Source: Pteria penguin (lineage: Eukaryota > Mollusca > Bivalvia > Pterioida > Pteriidae). Taken from it: 64,000 nt of DNA. Positions 36,101 through 48,022 of the stretch are shown piece by piece; positions within the stretch are counted from its first letter, which is position 1; the number at the start of each line of letters is the position of its first letter. The DNA lies in the NCBI GenBank assembly GCA_035048485.1, contig CM068586.1, positions 46,598,287 to 46,662,286 of the forward strand, read 5' to 3'. The notes beneath the pieces were generated by a model. It did not search any database, was not told the DNA's origin, and was given only the letters and a program-made list of their open reading frames with translations. The position numbers were made by a program, and so were the translations under genes.

Positions 36101-37434
36101 ACATAGAATAATTATACAAAATCCATTCATGTTTTTGCCAATTGTTGCATTGTTTCTACATGTGCATTTATCATCTCTTTCTTTTCTGAGATATTCAATA
36201 TTGTTATCATCATTCTTATCTTAACAGTCGTATCTTATTTAAGTGAAAATTTAAGACTTAATTCATCCAAATAATTGATCAAAACATGTTTGAATCTTAT
36301 CTAGCTTTTACTAATAATGTAAAACTTGTTTACCATATTTTTCCTCTCATTCAAGACTTTAAGTTTTTGTATCATTAAGATTTGAGAAGTCAAATGTTTC
36401 AAAGGTATTCCTTTTTTCAACAGAGGAATCCTCAACGCCATCCAACATTAAAGTATGTCATCTTCAAACTAATATTACATATTCTATATTCTCAACAATT
36501 CATATTTTTATTCTTTTGATTTGTATTTCCCAAAAAAGTCTTCAATTAACCTCATTAAAAATTACAAACATAAGTGTATCTCAGTTTTATGAGTTTACAA
36601 TAATACATTTTGAGGTTTTTTTAGGTAATGATATTTGATAGATCTTATCCAAACTTGTACAGGTTTTATACATAAATTTGTTTAAAAAGTGTGAATTTGC
36701 ATTTATCTATAAAATTTTAAAGCTTATTTTACTTTAACATGGAATACTACATTTTTATACGAATATATGTTGCTTACTCCACTCTACTTTACACTTTTTT
36801 ACATATACCCTTTACCTAAGATTCCAATACAAAAATCATGTGAAAAACCTACTGCTGTTAAAAGTGATTTTTATCAATAGTCTGGAATGTATATTTCTAT
36901 ATAGAGCAATTGGATGGTGTATTAGTGGGTCAGTTTTATACATTCATTTTGATGGGAGTTCATAATAAAGATTTAGTAAGTAAGACTCTGTATTATATTA
37001 AAATAAATTTATTTCATATTTGTTTGTAAATAGATAATATTTTTAATATATTTTTCTTGCTTAATTTTCCTTCATTCAGAACACTTTAAAACATTTAGTA
37101 ATTACATGTATTGTACAAAACCTGTATATGTTAATTCAAATGCTGAAAGTAATAATTAGTTCAGTGTATGATTCAAATCACAATAGATGTTTATTTAGTA
37201 GTAATACTTAAGAAAGCATACATCATCTTTAAGTACATAATACATACCTTACTCAAGGATGTGTGTCATTAATGTAGCATTCTTCTTTGTATAGCAACGT
37301 GGTAACTAAAATAAACATCTGTTTACATTAGTTAAATCCATTCTTATAATTAATTTTAACGACATACAAGAATAGTAACATTGTATATATTTTCAATCAA
37401 TAACTTTATTAGTTTATATTTTAAATGACTATCA
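33111..37434. other. Long AT-rich region with nothing recognised
   Basis: No convincing ORF, tandem array or TE end over more than 4 kb. A poly-A/poly-C junction is at 34480-34520. At 34960-35085 and 35480-35590 are short stretches (TTCAAGGTTCTGTGGCAACC; AAAAAGGGCACA repeated) that resemble worn MITE pieces. Confidence 0.5.
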
Positions 37435-37575
37435 AGAAGGCAGGCTTTGTGTAGAGAATAAGCACCAGATTGTGCCATTATGCTTAAAAGGTGGTTGTCT
37501 CATGCTTCCATGTTACAATATACATGTAAGTGAAAAATTGTTGAAAGTGACATAAAACATTAGTCAACCAAATCA
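37435..37575 (+). repeat. Old SINE-A copy
   Basis: A diverged copy of the SINE at 55218: TTTGTGTAGAGAATAAGCAC (head), CATGCTTCCATGTTACAATA, TTGTTGAAAGTGACATAAAA, then a short AACCAAATC tail. Divergence is much higher than in the 241 and 55218 copies. Confidence 0.65.
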
Positions 37576-39861
37576 AATGACTGATCATTTGAAACAAATG
37601 ACATCATATCATTATGTTGACACAATAAAACACATGGAAGATTAACTATTTCAAATATTATCATAATATATCAAATGATTTTTAGATGTTATAAGAATAT
37701 AGATTCATAGTACTTAATCCATAAATGGAATGCATGTCATGTAGTGTGCATCTGTCAATTTATGTACAATCGGTCACCAATCACTTACAGGACATAAAGA
37801 AGCATTTTCACTTGCATAATATATCATTTATATAGTGATGGCATCTCATGATACACAGCACAGTTTCCATTTACACAATAATCCCATTAGAAGCATTTAA
37901 GGAATGAATGTACTTTTATTTCATTTGATGGAGGTTTACCACGATAAAAAGACAGAAAACTGCATCATTGCACGTAAACGAAAAACAAATTAAATTCATT
38001 CCTTATCATTTAATTCCTTTCAAACATGCTACAATGAAATTAAAAGATTGTGGGATATAACCATGTCATTATCTACCTTTCTATTTCAAAACTTAGAAGA
38101 CTGAATCACTTGTGGGACAAACCCAGAAGAAGCATACATGCATACTCATGGCAATGATGTAATTTGCATGATATACATAAACAAACATCATATACATGTA
38201 GCCATATCAATTGAAAGAATAAAACCATCATACTCATTTGAATCTTCTTGTAAATATCTTTGAGTCTGAGACAACAGTCACCTTCTTCCAGTACTTATGA
38301 TGTACACTGAAATGTAAACATTTAAGAAATCAGTCAAAATGGTACACACATAAAATTACTTTACCAAATATCTGTATCTGCATCATGAAATCAAACATAC
38401 AGAAAGAAATTAAGATCCACTCAGCTGAACAAATTATACTACATATTCATTCAAAACACTATCTGTATTAATATATGGATATTATAGTGGTTAGATATTA
38501 GGACATAAATCAAGATTTAATAGTGACTAATACCCAGCTTAATAGGCTAGTTCAATAGGATACTTGCTAGGGCCTAAACTAATACTATATCACTTACATA
38601 CTCATGTTATCAAATGTATATTACTATCTTTCATAAGTTATTACATGTAACCCTTTGCAATGAGTGACTTGCTATAGCTATCAATATTATTATATGTATT
38701 TGTAAATGTTTAAGTTAAACACTATAGCAGGTTTATTTCACGTATATCATACGTTCTTCTTCCATATGAAATGCACTCCTAAGTTGAGTGTTATACTTCA
38801 TATATATATTAATTCACTTGCATGTGTATATTATTTTCAAGAAAATAAATTCAATTTTCTCTAAGTATTAATACACATATATGTCCACACCAGATTTACT
38901 TCACCTATATAACATTTAGAAGTTATAAATTTGATTGTTTTGAAGTGTTACACCACACCAAGCTTAATTCACCTATATTATGTTTGGGAGGTAACAATTT
39001 TGTTTGTAAGTGTTTAACAACATGCACTTTGCTGTTGCCTGCAAGATCAGAAATAGAATTCAGAGACCTGAGAGTTGGGTCATGAGTTAGTAAGAACAAG
39101 TTCATACACAGTATTACATTTATATACCTTACTTAACATCACTAATACTTCATTCATATAATATAGTATCTCACCAAAGAGTAAGACATACAAAGCACCT
39201 ATATTATGTAAATTAGGTATAAAGAAATAATTTTCTGTACAACATCCCCTCCCCTGAAATTGAAAAGAAACAATATAGAATAATTTGTTAAACCAAATTT
39301 GACTCTTCTTCGCCCAACATATCCATCCAATGTTCTAACAAAGCTGTGCCAAATCTCCATGATTTCTTGAGCCCTCTGTTTTAGTGCCGCAACTACATGC
39401 TAAAGTCTCAAATTCTTATTTGCTTCTGTTAATCCATTTTGTACTCTGTCTGTGCCACTGTACTGCTTCTGTATATATAGATGTTCATGTATTTCTAATA
39501 CATTTTAAACATATAATGATGCATGCAAATTATTAATACATATTTCATTATCTTTCTCAGTATTCAAAGCTCATAACAGCTTATGTGTCTTGTGTTATTT
39601 GACTTATCAACTGTAATTCAAGTATATCTTATCAAGTTGCATTTTGTATTCCGAATTTCCTTTGTTTGCCAATTAACACGTTCAATAAAAATAATTTGAC
39701 TGCGTAACTGAAAATCAATTCCAAGTAAATGGGATTTTTATTCAAATTACATATAACAATTACGAATTATTACCTGTTGTAAATATGCTGTCGTTGTTAT
39801 TTTACATGTCGTGATGCGAGGTATGTACATCATACATGTATACATCACATGGCACGATTAT
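37576..39861. other. AT-rich region with nothing recognised
   Basis: A short stretch at 39300-39480 is less AT-rich and reads in part open on the minus strand, but no family could be named. Confidence 0.4.
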
Positions 39862-39948
39862 GAACTACGGTAATCAATAGTTACGACTGCAACGGAAGAG
39901 ACGGGACAAAATAGCTCTTCCGTTGCAGTCGTAACTACGGTAATCAAT
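39862..39948. repeat. Perfect 22-bp hairpin with flanking direct repeats
   Basis: AGTTACGACTGCAACGGAAG plus AG (39879-39900) is perfectly inverted at 39915-39936 around a 14-base loop. AACTACGGTAATCAAT occurs directly on both sides (about 39863 and 39933). Perfect arms suggest youth or function; no known RNA family was recognised. Confidence 0.7.
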
Positions 39949-40029
39949 TGATACTGAAAGTTTCACGCTTTATTAAATCTTTTTTCTTATTTAATATATA
40001 ATTTTTACCATCCGTTTCATTCATGAACT

Positions 40030-40140
40030 GAACTTATTAAAACTAATAAAAGTATTAACCTCAGAAACACTTACAAATACTCCGAATAGAGGGAAGCCAT
40101 TGCTGCGTCGATGAGGCTGAGACTGGGATGAAATTTCGGG
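40030..40140 (-). promoter_or_regulatory. Copy 2 of the promoter/first-exon-like unit
   Basis: On the minus strand: TTTCATCCCAGTCTCAGCCT, an ATG in GCAATGGCTTCC, then GGAGTATTTGTAAGTGTTTC with a perfect donor-like GTAAGT. It shares ~90 bp with copy 3 at nearly complete identity. The upstream TATA part is replaced by three ACACCGAAACGGC-like repeats (40150-40205). Confidence 0.4.
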
Positions 40141-40724
40141 TGAAACGAAACACCGAAACGGCGCCTAAACACAGAAACGGCAGGGTAAACACCGAAACGG
40201 CACTTATATACACATTATAATGACAAATTTGCCCATTTCCATAATATATAGGCTAAACAACATTGGAAATGATGATTTTTTTAATTTTGACCTAGAAATA
40301 AAAAGTTTGATATTCCGAATTTCCTCGGATTGATATACAATAAACTGTTTAAAGTCATTCGGACAACTCTGGATTATACAGCAAGTTCAAGATACGGGCA
40401 TATTAATCATTGTTGAGACCTTGATCCTGTGGCGATCAAAGAGTGGTAGAGGAGTAATAAAAACAGTAGTTATTTAAGGTTTATTTTGCAATGTAAGCCA
40501 TACAATGATTCACAAACGATATCCAATTAATATAATAGTTTCAATTAATTTCAAAGGTGCAATTACCGAGCAATTATAGGTAACTGTGCATAACAAAGGA
40601 TTATCATGCGAACTTTCGCCAATTATCTTGTAAACAAAAACTTGCCAATTAAATTAATCAAAGTTACGCTATTATCCAAATCTTCAAATTTTTTATATTG
40701 CAAATTTATAAAATTTCATTTCTT

Positions 40725-40900
40725 TAATATTAAAACTAATAAAAGTATTAACCTCAGAAACACTTACAAATACTCCGAAAAAAGGGAAGGAGGAAGCCAT
40801 TGCTGCGTCGATGATGCTGAGACTGGGATGAAATTCGCGCAATATGCATTGACTCCTAACAAAAAAGTAGAGTTATAAATTGTCGCACTCTAAAGGGAGG
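40725..40900 (-). promoter_or_regulatory. Copy 3 of the promoter/first-exon-like unit, most complete
   Basis: On the minus strand: GCGACAATTTATAACTCTAC (TATA-like, about 75 bp upstream), CCCAGTCTCAGCATCATCGA, then ATG at 40800 (GCAATGGCTTCC), a short frame MASSFPFFGVF and a donor-like GTAAGTG at 40761-40767. Layout resembles a TATA promoter with a small first coding exon, but no downstream exon was found, so it may be part of a repeat family. Confidence 0.45.
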
Positions 40901-42546
40901 AGAGATTCCGAATGCATGAGGGGGCATGATTTTAGTTTTATCCTAGGCCATATTGCAATTTTCAGTAATTTTTTTTTACAAATCCTGTTATAAATATTTT
41001 GAAATCCACAATTGAATTCAATGAAGAAGTATACATAGATTATATATATTTCATTATTTTCTCATTTAAGATAATAATCATGGTAAAAGAAAAGATTAAA
41101 AAAATAAGATTTGACTTAGAAATTGAAGATAAATCCCGAGGAGTATACCTCATAACAAATCAAGAATCTGGATCATCTAAGCGTTTGTGAAAATTCCCCA
41201 TTACCTAAATGGCACTGCAAATACCAAAATGGCACTCGATTTGGAAAGTGGGTGGCATAGACATATACTATAGGATCACATCTAGTATACTGGTTATAAA
41301 TCATAGCCCTTGTGTGGTTTTTATTGTGATTGCGTTAGCCCAATTTTCCTCATTTACACATTTTGAATTGGGGGTTTCAGAAGTCTCTTAACGGCGCCCT
41401 TTTTCGCCTTGTGTTTGTTTACCTATTACTTATATGTATTTCCCTCAATTTGTAGATTTGAAAGCTATCCCTTAGGCAAAAAACAAATGTGAGTTTACTG
41501 TCACGGCATTTTTATTTTATTGGAAATAGTTCTATATTGAAAGTGCAATATCAGAGACATATATAACTATCAGCTTCTTATTCTCTGTGAAAATTAACAC
41601 TCATTTCTAGTGAATTTTATTGTCTTCTGACAACTCTTGTTGTTTTTTTTCCCGTATTCTAATAATTTTATCTTAATCCTTTTGACTTACTGTGTGGCAA
41701 TACGAAATTTTCACACTTTTTTACGTATACATGCAACAATCAACAAAATCATTTGAAGTAATCTGGAGGAGACGACAAATAACATACAAAAACACAATTG
41801 ATTTTATTCTTACATCGTGTCTCTGCCGTTATATATACATGTATATAAAAATGCTCACAACAACAGCATTATTCATGCTCATTGGCGTTGACTTTGGTAC
41901 AAATATTTAACGGTTCTTGTTAGATGTATTCAGCTTTTCATTCGAAACACCTCTTACTTTATCTTTGGTACGAAGTCAAAGTCCAAGACTTCCGAACAGC
42001 TCTTCTTTGCGGTAAAGCTAACGTCACTTTTTGGTCATGCTCATCTGAGCAGAAAAACATGATGAGTCCAAAACCTTGAGAGGGGTGTAATATTTTGATA
42101 AAAAGTAATAATTTTCGTGTAACTTTGATTCATGTTTCTTTCACACTTTGAAGTTGTTAAGTAACAAAGAAGTAAGGATTCTAAATGAATTTGAATTGAA
42201 AGTATGTGATATAGCGTAGTTAAATGAATCGACCAGGTTAAAAATACTTAAGAACACCCCTACATCTTTTAATGGAATATCACCTAAAATTTACCAGACG
42301 TCTCGAAAGTTTACCATTTCTGCATTGAAAAGTTCGTATGCTGTAGAGTATGTAGTAATGTAAAAGAATGATTCTAAATGATATAAAGTGGAATAAAAGT
42401 GGTTTATTGCAGTTGACTGAATAACATGGCTACTGACCATCCATCAAGGATAGATGGGAAGATACTCGCACATCGAGAAAGGTCTAATGACCTGATATTG
42501 ACCTGATATCTATAGTTAATTGAAATAATTGTTAGTATGCAATTAA
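40901..42546. other. AT-rich DNA without recognised genes
   Basis: Short frames at 40999-41190, 41209-41391 and 41692-41910 have no family features. Confidence 0.4.
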
Positions 42547-43779
42547 CTTGTCAGGGGCGTAACTACTATTGTAGCAAAAAAGCATGTGCTTGCATATAAT
42601 TTTCACCAAAAAAAAAAAGAAAAAAAAAGAAAAAGAAATTTCCGTTGTTCGTTCCGGTTATCTCCGTTCCAGTTATTTACCAATACCCGTTTGTCACTCA
42701 GTCCACATAGTCCAATCTTTCAATATGCAATACATTTTCCGGAAACTCTTTGTGTTCCCTCCGATCACGGACCTATCTTGTGCTCTTCTTTGTGGAGTTA
42801 CAAAAGGTTTACTAAAGTTTACATGTCATATTTTTTCGAAAAGTCGACATCATGCAAAGATCAATATTGTCGTTTTGTGTAAATAAATCGAAGGTGACTA
42901 ATGAATCTCAGTCCACAGCATCTGCAAATGAAGGTTCCACACAAGACTCTATTGAAGATGTGCCAGAATCGTCTGGTTTGACTACAAATCAGTCTGATAA
43001 TGTCAGTGACAATATCGATAGTGATATGCATGAGCCTGAGGCCAGTGAGGGATCGAATCCTGATGAAGTTGTGGGACATTCAATATCAGTGGCAGTGTCG
43101 AAATATCTCCCACCATACATAGACATTGGAAAACACAGCTTGAAAGACTTATCTGATAAAGACAAAATGACATTAATTGAAGAACAGTGGAGTGATGCCC
43201 ATAAATTCTCATTTCCATTTTCGTAAGTTAAATTCATATTGTCAGAAAATATATCTAAGAAAATCAAAAGTGTTAGCTCATAGCTGCTACCATGTCATGA
43301 TTACATTTCCCGATAAATGGTTTGTCTTGCTAAGCACACATGAGTACCACCAGTCTCCTAAATTTGTCGTAACATAACAATTTTGTTAAAATTCTAAAAC
43401 AACCAGGGAACAACTATTTGATCTTTAAAGGGTTGGGGGCAGGAAGACTTAAAAAAAATAGTCCGGCTCGAAGTTTTGGACACAAATAAACCAGATATGT
43501 TTTTGTAATATCAGCAAGTCCCCCCCCCCCCCGATAACTAGTGGCTATTTCATGTGTACAGAAGCAACAAAATCAGACATTGAGAGTTGTATTATGTCCG
43601 CTGATACTGCGAGTGATGCATAGTACATGTAGCAAAAACGAGCAATGATGTGACGTATTTTCAATTTGGCTTGTCCGTCAGTTCGTGTGTCTGTCCGTCA
43701 ATTATCAAAATTTCCATCACAGTTTTCTCATAGACTATTAATGTTAGGATTTTGTATGCAGTCTCATTTATGACTCAGG

Positions 43780-44020
43780 GGGTCAGGTAGGGCAGTCGGT
43801 AGCGCACTCACTTTTCACCAATGCGACAAGGGTTCGATTCTCGGTGTCGTACGTGAGATGGTGTGGCTGTCACCAACCTGACTTCGTGGGTTTTCTCCGG
43901 GTTCTCCGGTTTCCTCCCACAATAACGACATCCTCACGCCATCATCTGGACCAACGAGCACGATTAATATAAGTTATTAACTTGTTTCTTAATCGTTGTA
44001 AAATAAATAATGGTTAAAGT
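43780..44020 (+). repeat. SINE-C, tRNA-derived, inside the hAT intron
   Basis: The head has a tRNA-like A box (TAGGGCAGTCGGTAGCGCA) and B box (GGTTCGATTCTC). A conserved core follows: TGGGTTTTCTCCGGGTTCTC and CGGTTTCCTCCCAC, a sequence type found in SINEs of several animal groups. The 3' end is AAATAAATAATGG. It inserted into the intron of the hAT gene. Confidence 0.75.
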
Positions 44021-44044
44021 CTCACGTACATGTAGTGGTCTCAA

Positions 44045-44045
<1 letters not shown>

Positions 44046-44087
<42 letters not shown>
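44046..44087. repeat. (GT)n microsatellite
   Basis: About 21 uninterrupted GT dinucleotides inside the hAT intron. Confidence 0.95.
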
Positions 44088-46564
44088 GCGGGGTATTTTG
44101 GGCCTATCGGAATGAATATACGTGTGATAAAAGCACACACATTTCATGAAAATAGTACATGAAAATGGTGAAATGTGGTATCGATTAATTTGATCATTTA
44201 CTACACAGGAGACTGAGAATGATCATTAAAGTCCGTTTACATGTTTGTTGCTCAAATACCTGATCGGAATCGGTAAAGATTTCAAAGACTGTGGGTTGGA
44301 ATGAATAGGATTTTACCGCAAAATTCACTTAGGTCATTGATCTTATTTGTATTATATCACGTTTGAACGAAATATGGTCATTTTTACTCAAATGTGTGGT
44401 CTAGGCAGTATGTGCATTGACCTACATTTTGATCATTGTCATCCATAGTCATGTACATTGTATCATAGGATAGTGCACAATTCGGACAAATCATATAAAT
44501 TTATATTTATTCATTTCACCCATGATGTGGATTGTCAGATGTACGGTAAGGCGAAACAAAGTTTGCTTGTTGTAGGTATATTCGGGGCAAGAACAGAAAG
44601 CTGAACCCAGAGTTGCTATATCAGCATCGCTGGCTTCGTTATTCGGTCTCCGAAGACGCCTTATATTGCAATGCTTGTTGCTTGTTTGGGGACAAGGAGG
44701 GTAAGGCAACAGGATTCATAACACCTATAAACGACTGGGCAAATATCGGTACAGCAATACAACGCCACACCAAACAAAGGGTCTAATCACCACAGTTGTG
44801 ACGTAGCGGCCGAGTCATTCGTATCCGTATTCAAAGGAAAGTCAGGAGACATATGCATGCAGGTAAACAAAGCAAGCTCGTTTGCAAAAGAACCGGAAAA
44901 TATTGGCACGCCTGATAGAAGCGCTTGTCCTTTGTGGAAAGCAGAATATTGCAATTCGGGGACACGAAGAGAGCAAAGGAAACTTTATCTCAATTTTACA
45001 TTATCGTGCTCTGTCAGATGACTTGTTGAATGATCACTTAAACGACAAAACTAAAAAAGTGCGTTATTTGTCCCCAAAGATCCACAATGAGTTGTTAGAT
45101 ATTTGTGCAGACCAAATACGAACCGGTATTGTTACAGATTGCAACAAAGCACCATGTTTTGCCCTAATTGCCGACGAGGATACAGGTTCGTCGACAAAAG
45201 AACAGATTTCTGTATGCGTCAGATTTGTTGACAAAAAACAAGATGGTTCAGTTGAGGTTCGTGAGGAGTTTTTAGGCTTTGTTGAAGCGGAAGACCTTAC
45301 TGGTGCACAGCTAGCAGATCAATTTCTCGGTGCCTTGGATAAATACGGTGTTCAGAAAGATAACATGAGAGCCCAGGCCTATGATGGTGCTTCAAACATG
45401 AGCGGTAAAAACAACGGTGTTCAAGCTATTATTCAGCAGCAATATCCGTTAGCACCATATGTTCACTGTAAAGCTCATTGCCTCAACTTAGCAATAACAA
45501 AAGCATGCACATTACCGCTAGTATGAAATATGATGGACAAGGTGCAAGAGATTTCGTTTGTGTTCAGTTACTCCGCAAAGCGTTTATCTGCTTTTCAGGA
45601 AAAATTTAGCGACAAAGCTGAAGCCAAAGAAGAATTAGGCCGACGAACCAAAATAAGAATGCTATGTGAAACACGGTGGAGTGCTAGGGCCGATGCACTG
45701 TTCACTTTTCGATACGGTTGTGCAGTCGCTAGAGGAGCTCGACAACAAGAAAGACAAGAAAGCTAGGGACTTATTGAACGCTATATTAGGATTTGACTTC
45801 ATCGTAGCTCTTGTCACGGTAGAACATGTACTCCAATCGACAGCCAAACTGTCTCTTGCACTACAGAAGGTGGACACTGACTTGGTACAAGCAGCTACTG
45901 AGGCAGAAGTGATCATTGCTTTGTTGAGACAGGAACGCAATGACGACGATGTATGGGCTTCTTTGTTTGACAAAGCCAAACGAATCGCTGCTACATACGA
46001 CATAGAACCGTGCTTGCCAAGGCGAACTGGGCGGCAGGAACACAGAAATAATACACCTGCAGATACTCCTGAGGTGTACTGGAGACGAGCTTTGTATTAT
46101 GAGTTTGTTGATTTTTACATAGGTGAATTAGAGGAAAGGCTTGTTACAGCAAAACCTAGATTTTGCGCACAGTATCTGATTCCGATGCAACACGGAAAGC
46201 TCAACGACGAAATGTTGAAACTAATTTTCGATGCTTTCGAGAACGACTTTGAAGCAACCGATTTCGAGCTGTTCACAAGCGAGGTAGCAAGATGGAAAAT
46301 GCGATGGACCATTGCACCTCATGACTCCAAGAAACCTGAAACACTCGTGATAACTTTATCTGAGATTGATGCGGATTTATATCCAAACATTTCAAGGATG
46401 CTTTATATACTGCTAACGATGCCAGTATCAACCGCTTCCTCTGAACGTTCATTCACCCCTACCAGGGCCCTGCCCTGGACCCGCTGGGGACCTAAAGCGG
46501 TCCCCAGACCCCTCTCCGTTCTGTGCTTGCACTCCATAACATGCTTTGTTACGCCCCTGCTTGT

Positions 46565-47549
46565 TATACATACTGATATCTGATAATAGCTAAATCAGAC
46601 AAGATGACATTTTATCATTAGAAATAAAAATGTATGATCTAAGGTGATAATAATGATGAAAACAGAAAAGAAAACCCGAATAATATTAGTATACAGTAAT
46701 GACCATTCTCTGCCTCTCTATCTATTAGAATAGTCCTCCAGGACATGAGGGAGACTCTGACTATTACCAAATTATTAAACACAATACAAAAAATAATAAT
46801 AATAAAAATAGGGATGTAACGATATACCGCGGTATGATATATCACGGTACCTGCGTGTGTGCGTGTGTGTGTAGGTGTGTGTGTGTGTGTAGGTGTGTGT
46901 GTGAAACTCATTTCTGATTCAAATTGTTACGATTTTCTCTCAAAAACCATACTTAGATACTTCATGAAACGAATGCTGAACTGATAAACCTAAATTCTTT
47001 GGAAAATATCGTTTCGTTGTTTCAATATCTTCATTCGTATCGTATAGGGAGAAACAGTATCGTTACATAACCAACAGGTACGATGCTGTTTAATCGACAC
47101 GTTTTTATCCGTAACTTAATTCATCGTATACCCCGTGTACATAGCATCGACCGGCAATCTCAATAAAATTCAATATTCGATCTTTTATGCTCCATTGTAA
47201 TTTGCTGCGACTTACCCAATAGCAGGGGTTTGAAAGATCGAATTTTTTAAAAATGAAATTTCATCGACCGGTAGTTGCTCAATGTGAAAAAATATAAAGG
47301 TCAATGGGACTATTTTGCCCCGTCACCCTTTTCCTGAATATATACGATAACACACATCATTCTTCACAATTATCTAAAGCTTTGTTTATGAATCCACATA
47401 AAAATCCGAGTGTGTTGCTATAATTGAGAATGTTTACATCCTCCTGTCTTAATATTGTTTCTTTGTTGAAATCTGCGCCAAAAATCACAGTTACTATTCT
47501 TTTCTTACAAAATGATTGCATCATAACGCCAGATCGGATGGATAATACC
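46565..47549. other. No recognised gene; GT-rich microsatellite
   Basis: A (GT)n/GTAGGTGT tract runs at about 46853-46904, next to the palindromic words ACCGCGGTAT and ATCACGGTACC. Nothing else seen. Confidence 0.45.
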
Positions 47550-47621
47550 TTATGAGAGCTGATCTACAGGTCCTAGATCTACTGATTTAGGATCTACTGA
47601 GCGGATATCTACCGACGTTGA

Positions 47622-47876
47622 AGCCGGTGTGACCTAGTAAATAAGGTACTTGTCTCGTGATCGAGAGGTCCCGTGTTCGACTCCCGCCCTTGGCGCACCG
47701 GTGTTCTGTCTTTCAGAAAAGACAGTAAAAACTGAGGTCCCGTTTCACGGCAGGCGTGGCACGTAAAAGATCCCTTACTGCTTCGGATGGGTCCATTGCA
47801 AAGGTAGACATTTCTATGTAATGCATCGGGCAGATACCGTCACCATATACGTGAAATAACAACATGGTCAGTATCC
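47622..47876 (+). repeat. SINE-B, full length
   Basis: Head with B box GTGTTCGACTCCCGCC, body GGCGTGGCACGTAAAAGATC and the conserved CCGTCACCATATACGTGAAA block. It inserted in the 30-bp minisatellite. The most complete SINE-B copy in the window. Confidence 0.8.
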
Positions 47877-48022
47877 TCCGGTACCGGACCCAATGGTCCA
47901 ATATCTGCTGGTACTGAACCAGATGGGTCAACAACTGCTGGTACCGGACCTAATGGACCAAAATCTACTGGTACCAGACCAGATGGTACCGGACCTAATG
48001 GACATATATCTACTGGTGCCGG

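Larger units (their letters stand above)
42852..46470 (+). pseudogene. hAT transposase (DUF4371/ZMYM1-like), one intron, several breaks
   Basis: Exon 1 (42852-43222) is acidic and polar and ends at a strong donor (GTAAGT). An acceptor (TTGCTTGTTGTAG) ends at 44575; joining there keeps phase and gives a TTF-type zinc finger (WLRYSVSEDALYCNACCLFG). Then come FALIADEDTG (first catalytic Asp region), QAYDGASNMSGKNNG, YVHCKAHCLNLA, CETRWSAR and the C-terminal dimerisation region (EIDADLYPNISRML, STASSERSFT). Breaks: a shift at about 44780, another near 44885, an in-frame TGA at 45524 (probably CGA to TGA) and a shift near 45690. The end is cut after SERSF. The family's host relatives (ZMYM1-like) share the layout, but terminal repeats and target duplication show that this is a transposon copy. 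Confidence 0.8.
42552..46559 (+). mobile_element. hAT transposon with 5-bp target duplication CTTGT
   Basis: Ends CAGGGGCGTAAC (42552-42563) and its exact inverse GTTACGCCCCTG (46548-46559), directly flanked by CTTGT on both sides (42547-42551 and 46560-46564). A second block AAAGCATGT is shared near both ends. The element encodes a hAT transposase with one predicted intron. Most hAT elements duplicate 8 bp; here the flanks agree only over 5. The 3' part lacks the last ~50-60 codons of the usual transposase, so an internal deletion joined the coding region to the terminal region at about 46465. Confidence 0.8.

Noticed and set aside
39300..39480. Possible coding remnant on the minus strand
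   Set aside because: A short partly open stretch with no recognised motif; not supported.
42584..42886. Two overlapping frames at the hAT 5' end
   Set aside because: They start next to an A-rich tract and lack hAT features; the frame from 42852 joins the transposase by a phase-matched splice.
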